From contig OX393552.1 in the NCBI GenBank assembly GCA_947650365.1, positions 20,618,645 through 20,682,644 on the forward strand: a DNA stretch of 64,000 nt, in the 5' to 3' direction. Source of the stretch: Chamaelirium japonicum (Eukaryota; Streptophyta; Magnoliopsida; Liliales; Melanthiaceae). Shown here in pieces: positions 59,701-64,000 of this stretch. The notes beneath the pieces are model-generated. The model made no database searches. It worked only from the letters and a program-made list of their open reading frames with translations, and was not told the DNA's origin. Made by a program: the position numbers and the translations under genes. Each line of letters begins with the position of its first letter. Position 1 is the first letter of the stretch.

Positions 59701-62700
59701 ATATTCTATCGAGCATTCCTTCCAAAAATATCCTCTAATAGCCTCGCCATTGCCTCCCAAAAACACCCTAAAATCAAAAGTAAATTATATATAAGTTAAA
59801 AACTCCTCCCTAAACAACACTTTAAGATCCTCACAATATTACTCTCTATTTTTGGGATTTCTACTAAACTCCCTATATTTAGGGAGCCTAAATCACTCTA
59901 TATTTTTTTGAACCCCTACCCGACAGCCTTAAGTAAATTATATACAATCGAGCACTTCTCCCTAAAATATCCTCTAAGAGCCTCGTAATATGCTCTCTAT
60001 TTTTGTGATTGCTACGAGATAGACTATATTTTGCGAGCCAAAATTGCTCTATCTTTTTTTTAAACTCCTACCCGACCACCTTAAGTAAATTATATACAGT
60101 CGAGCATTCCACCCAAAAACACCCTCTAAGAGCCTCACTATTGCCTCCCAAAAACATCCTAAAATCATAAGTAAATTATAGATAAATCAAGCACTCATTA
60201 TTATAAATACTCAAAGAACCTTGTAATTTTTTTTCTATTTATGGGATTGCTATTAAACTCCATATATTTAGGGAGCTAAAATCGCTCCATATTATTTTTT
60301 AAACCTCCACCCAAAAAGAATTCCTTCCAGAAATACCCTCTAAGAGCCTCGCCATTGCCTCCCAAAAACACCCTAAAATCCTCAGTAAATTATATATAAA
60401 TTAAACACTCCACACTAAAATACCCTCTTAGAGCCTCGCAATATTCCCTTATAATTTTGGGATTACTATTAGACTCCCTATATTTAAGGAGTCAACATCG
60501 CTCCATATTTTTCTTGAATCTCCAACCGACAACCTTTAGCAAATTATGTACAATCGAGCACTCATTCTTGAAACGCCCTCTAAGAGCCTCGCAATATGCT
60601 TTCTATTTTTGGGATTGCTACTAAACTCCCTATATTTAGGGAGCCAAAACCGCTCTATATTTTTTTTTGAACCCCCACCTAATAACATTTAGTAAATTAT
60701 ATACAATTGAGTACTCCTCCCTAAAATACCCTCTAAGAGCCTTGCAATATGCCCTAAATATTTGGGATTGCTACTAGACTCCCTATATTTAGAGAGCCGA
60801 AACGCTCAATGTTATTTTTGAACCCCTACCTGACAACCTTAAATAAATTATATACAATCGAGCATTCCTCCCAGAAACACAATCTAAGAGTCTCGCCATT
60901 GCCTTCCAAAAATACCCAAAAATTATAAGTAAATTATATATAAATCAAGCACTCCTCCTTAAAACACCTTCTAAGAGCATCGCAATATGTCTATCTATTT
61001 TTGAGATTACTACAAGACTCTTTATATTTAAGGAGCCAAAATCGATCAATATTTTTTTTTGAAACACCACCCGATAACCTTAAGTAAATTACATACAATC
61101 GACCACTCCTCTTTAAAACACCCTCTAAGAGTCTCGCAATATGCTCTTTATTTTTGGGATTACTACTAGACTCCCTATATTTAGGGAGCCAAAATTGCTC
61201 AAAACTTTTTTTCAACCCCCACCCGACAACCTTTAGTAAATTATATACAATCGAGCACTCCTCCCTAAAACACCCTCTAAGTACCTCGCAATATGCTTTC
61301 AATTTTTGAGATTTCTATAAGACTCCCAATTCTTTTGGAGCCAAAACCGCTCTATATTTTTTTGAATACGCACCTTATAACCTAAATAGTAAATTATATA
61401 CAATCGAGCACTCATCCCTAAAGCACCCTCTAAAAGCCTCGCAATATACTCTCTATTTTTGGGATTGCTACTATACTTCCTATATTTAGGGAGCCAAAAC
61501 CGCTTCATATTTTTTTTAAACCCCCACTCGATAACATTAAGTAAATTATATACAATCGAGCATTCTATCCAAAATTACCCTCTAAGTGCATCACCATTGT
61601 CACCTAAAAACACCATAAACTCATTAGTTAATTAAATATAAATTAAACAAACCTTCCTAAAACATCCTAAAATCATAAGTAAATTATATATAAATCAAGC
61701 ACTCCTCTATAAAACACCTTCTAAGAGCATCACAATATGTCTCTCTATTTTTTAGATTGCTACTAGACTCCCTATATTTTGGGAGCCAAAACCGCTCTAT
61801 ATTTTTTCTGAACCCCCACCCGACAACCTTAAGTAAATGATATACAATCGAGCACTCCTCACTAAAATACCCTCTAAGACCCTCGTAATATGCTATCTAT
61901 TTTTAAAATTGCTACTAGATTCCCTATATTTAGGGAGCCAAAATCGCTCTATATTTTTTTCAAACACCTAACCGACAACCTTAAGTAAATTATATACAAT
62001 AGAGCCCTCCTCCCTAAAATACTCTCTAAAACCGTTGCAATATGCTCTTTATTTTTTGGATTGCTACTAGACTCCCTATATTTTGGGAGCCAAAACCACA
62101 CCATATTTTTTTTAATACCCCAACCAATAACCTTAAGTAAATTATATACTATCGAGCTTTTCTCCTAAAAACACCCTCTAAAAGCCTCACCATTGCATCC
62201 TAAAAACACCCTAAAATTATAAGTAAATTATATATAAATATAACACTTCATACTAAACCACCCTTTAAGAGTCTCGCAATATTACTCTCTATTTTTGGAA
62301 TTTCTACTAGGCTCCCTATATTTAGGGAGCCAAAATTGCTCAATATTTTTTCTGAACCCCCACTCGACAACCTTAAGTAAATTATATACAATCGAGAACT
62401 CCTCCCTAAAACACCCTCTAAGAGCCTCACAATATGCTCTATATTTTTGGGATTGCTACTAGATACTTTATATTTTGGGAGCTAAAATCGCTACATATTT
62501 TTTTTGAATACCCACCGGATAACCAAAAGTAAATTATATACAGTTGAGTATTCCTCCCAAAAATACCCTCTAAGAGCCTTGCTATTGCCTTTCAAAAATA
62601 ACCTAAAATCATAAGTAAATTATATAAAAATCAAGCACTTATCCCTAAAACACACTCTAAGAGCCTCGCAATATTCTTTCAATTTTTGGGATTGTTACTC

Positions 62701-64000
62701 GACTACCTATACTTAGGGAGCCAAGACCGCTCCATATTTTTTTTAAACCCCTACCCGATAACTTTAAGTAAATTATATATAATAGGGTATTCGTTCCAAA
62801 AACTCCATCTAAGGGCCTTGCTATTATCTCCCAAAAATATCGTAAAATCATCAGTAAATTATATATAAATTTAACACCCCTCCCTAAAACACCCTCTGGG
62901 AGCTTTTCAATTTTCCCCTCTATTTTTGGGAATGCTACTAGACTCCCTATATTTATGAAGTCAAAACTGTTCCATATTTTTTTTGAACCCCCACCCGACA
63001 ACCTTTAGTAAATTATATAAAATTGACCACTTCTCCCAAAAACACCCTCTAGGAGCCTCGCAATATGTTTTCTATTTTTGGGATTGCTACCCTATATTTA
63101 TGGAGCTAAAACTACTCCATATTTTTTTAAAAATCCCACTTGATAACCTTTAGTAAATTATATGTAATCGAGCACTCCTCCCTAAAACACCCTATAAGAG
63201 CCTCAAAATATGCTATATATTTTTGAGATTGCTACTAGACTCCCAATATTTAGGGAGCCAAAACCACTCCATATTTTTTTTGAACCCCCACCTGACAACC
63301 TTAAGTAAATTATACACAATCGAGCATTTCTCCTAAAAATTCCCTTTAAGAGCCTCATCATTGCCTCCTAAAAACACCCTTTAATCATAAGTAAATTATA
63401 TATAAATCAAGCACACCTCCTTAAAACACCTTCTAAGAGCATCATAATATGTCTTTCTATTTTTGAGATTACTACAAGACTCCCTATATTTAGGGAGCCA
63501 AAATCGCTCTATATTTTTTTTGACCCTCACCCGATAACCTTAAGTAAATTAAATGCTATTGACCACTCCTCTCTAAAACACCCTCTAAGAGCCTCGCAAT
63601 ATGCTCTCTATTTTTATGATTACTACTAGACTACCTATATTTAGGGAGCCAAAACCGCTTCATATTTTTTTTGAACCCCTACACGACAACCTTATCTAAA
63701 TTATATACAATAGAGCACTCCTTCCTAAAACTCCATCTTAGATCCTCGCAATATGCTCTCTATTTTTGGGATTGCTACTAGACTCCCTATATTTAGGGAG
63801 CTAAAATAGCACCATATTTTTTTTAAACCCCGAACCAACAACCTTATATAAATTATATACTATCGAGCATTTCTCTATAGAACAACCTCTAAGAGCCTAG
63901 CCATTGCCTCCCATAAACATCCTAAAATCATAAGTAAATTATATATAAATCAAGCACTCCTCTATAAAACACCTTCTAAGAGCAACGCAATATGTCTCTT
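50721..64000 (-). repeat. Satellite, B domain in inverted orientation
   Basis: About 13.3 kb of the same L and S monomers read on the minus strand: ACTCCCTATATTTAGGGAGCC (dyad), a T-tract of about 8, GAACCCCCACCCGACAACC, AAGTAAATTATATACAATCG, AGCACTCCTCCC. The reversed S marker AAAATYATAAGTAAATT starts near 51567, 51957, 52501, 52739 and 53282, spacings again equal to about 88 + 152n (390, 544, 238, 543). Variant pairs (ACAATAGAGC followed about 150 bp on by TACTATCGAGC or a close form) recur near 57.8, 59.6, 62.0 and 63.7 kb. Truncated units are seen near 57400 and 60315. No mobile element, gene or RNA gene is seen; the array continues past the window edge. Confidence 0.95.

Noticed and set aside
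5368..63001. Many open frames of 60-119 codons with similar peptides (IIYLRLSGGG, SLNIGSLVAIPKIE) on both strands
   Set aside because: They are translations of the satellite monomer. Unit lengths (152, 88) are not multiples of three, frames end within about one unit, and the pattern is identical in unrelated copies. No codon-level conservation is apparent.
1..64000. CRISPR array or bacterial origin suggested by the dense repetition
   Set aside because: Units are contiguous with no unique spacers, and plant LTR elements are embedded; tandem satellite explains everything.

Overview
This is plant nuclear satellite DNA with almost no genic content. The window is AT-rich and consists of several hundred copies of one satellite family, interrupted by two LTR retroelements. 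One element carries 5S rRNA-like sequence in its LTRs, the hallmark of Cassandra TRIM elements of vascular plants. Both elements have primer-binding sites of the plant initiator-tRNA-Met type. A land plant, probably an angiosperm, is therefore well supported; no species can be named. I see no functional protein gene, tRNA, complete rRNA gene or CRISPR. The many 60-120 codon open frames are by-products of the repeat: its 152-bp unit is not a multiple of three, so every frame closes within about one monomer.

Layout: (1) 1-4923, a diverged edge domain ('A' monomers, about 154 bp), split at 1740-2467 by a Cassandra TRIM. (2) 4924-43325, the homogenised domain ('B'), a mosaic of a long monomer L (152 bp) and a short monomer S (88 bp). 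S-to-S distances are quantised as 88 + 152n. (3) 43326-46107, a 2.78-kb non-autonomous LTR retrotransposon with a Ty3/Gypsy-type gag remnant and a perfect CAATG target duplication. (4) 46113-50720, B satellite continuing in the same orientation. (5) At about 50720 the array flips, and 50721-64000 is the same satellite in reverse orientation.

Higher-order organisation is visible at several scales: about 1.71 kb at 5.4-8.7 kb; 3.5-4.5 kb, repeated at least four times, at 12.6-28.4 kb; and about 4.35 kb at 36.7-47 kb. The LTR element sits inside the second copy of that last repeat. Nearly every monomer, in A, B and the inverted arm, carries the dyad CTCCCTA-AATA-TAGGGAG. An oligo-A tract of about 8 is added in B. 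These features and the near-nucleosomal unit length fit structural (centromeric, pericentromeric or other heterochromatic) satellite, but the sequence alone does not prove a centromere.

Relative history read from the sequence: the A edge and its Cassandra copy (strongly diverged LTRs) look oldest. The B domain was later amplified and homogenised. The LTR element (about 20 substitutions between its 480-bp LTRs) entered after the 4.35-kb duplication. The inversion breakpoint lies in B and so followed the creation of S.
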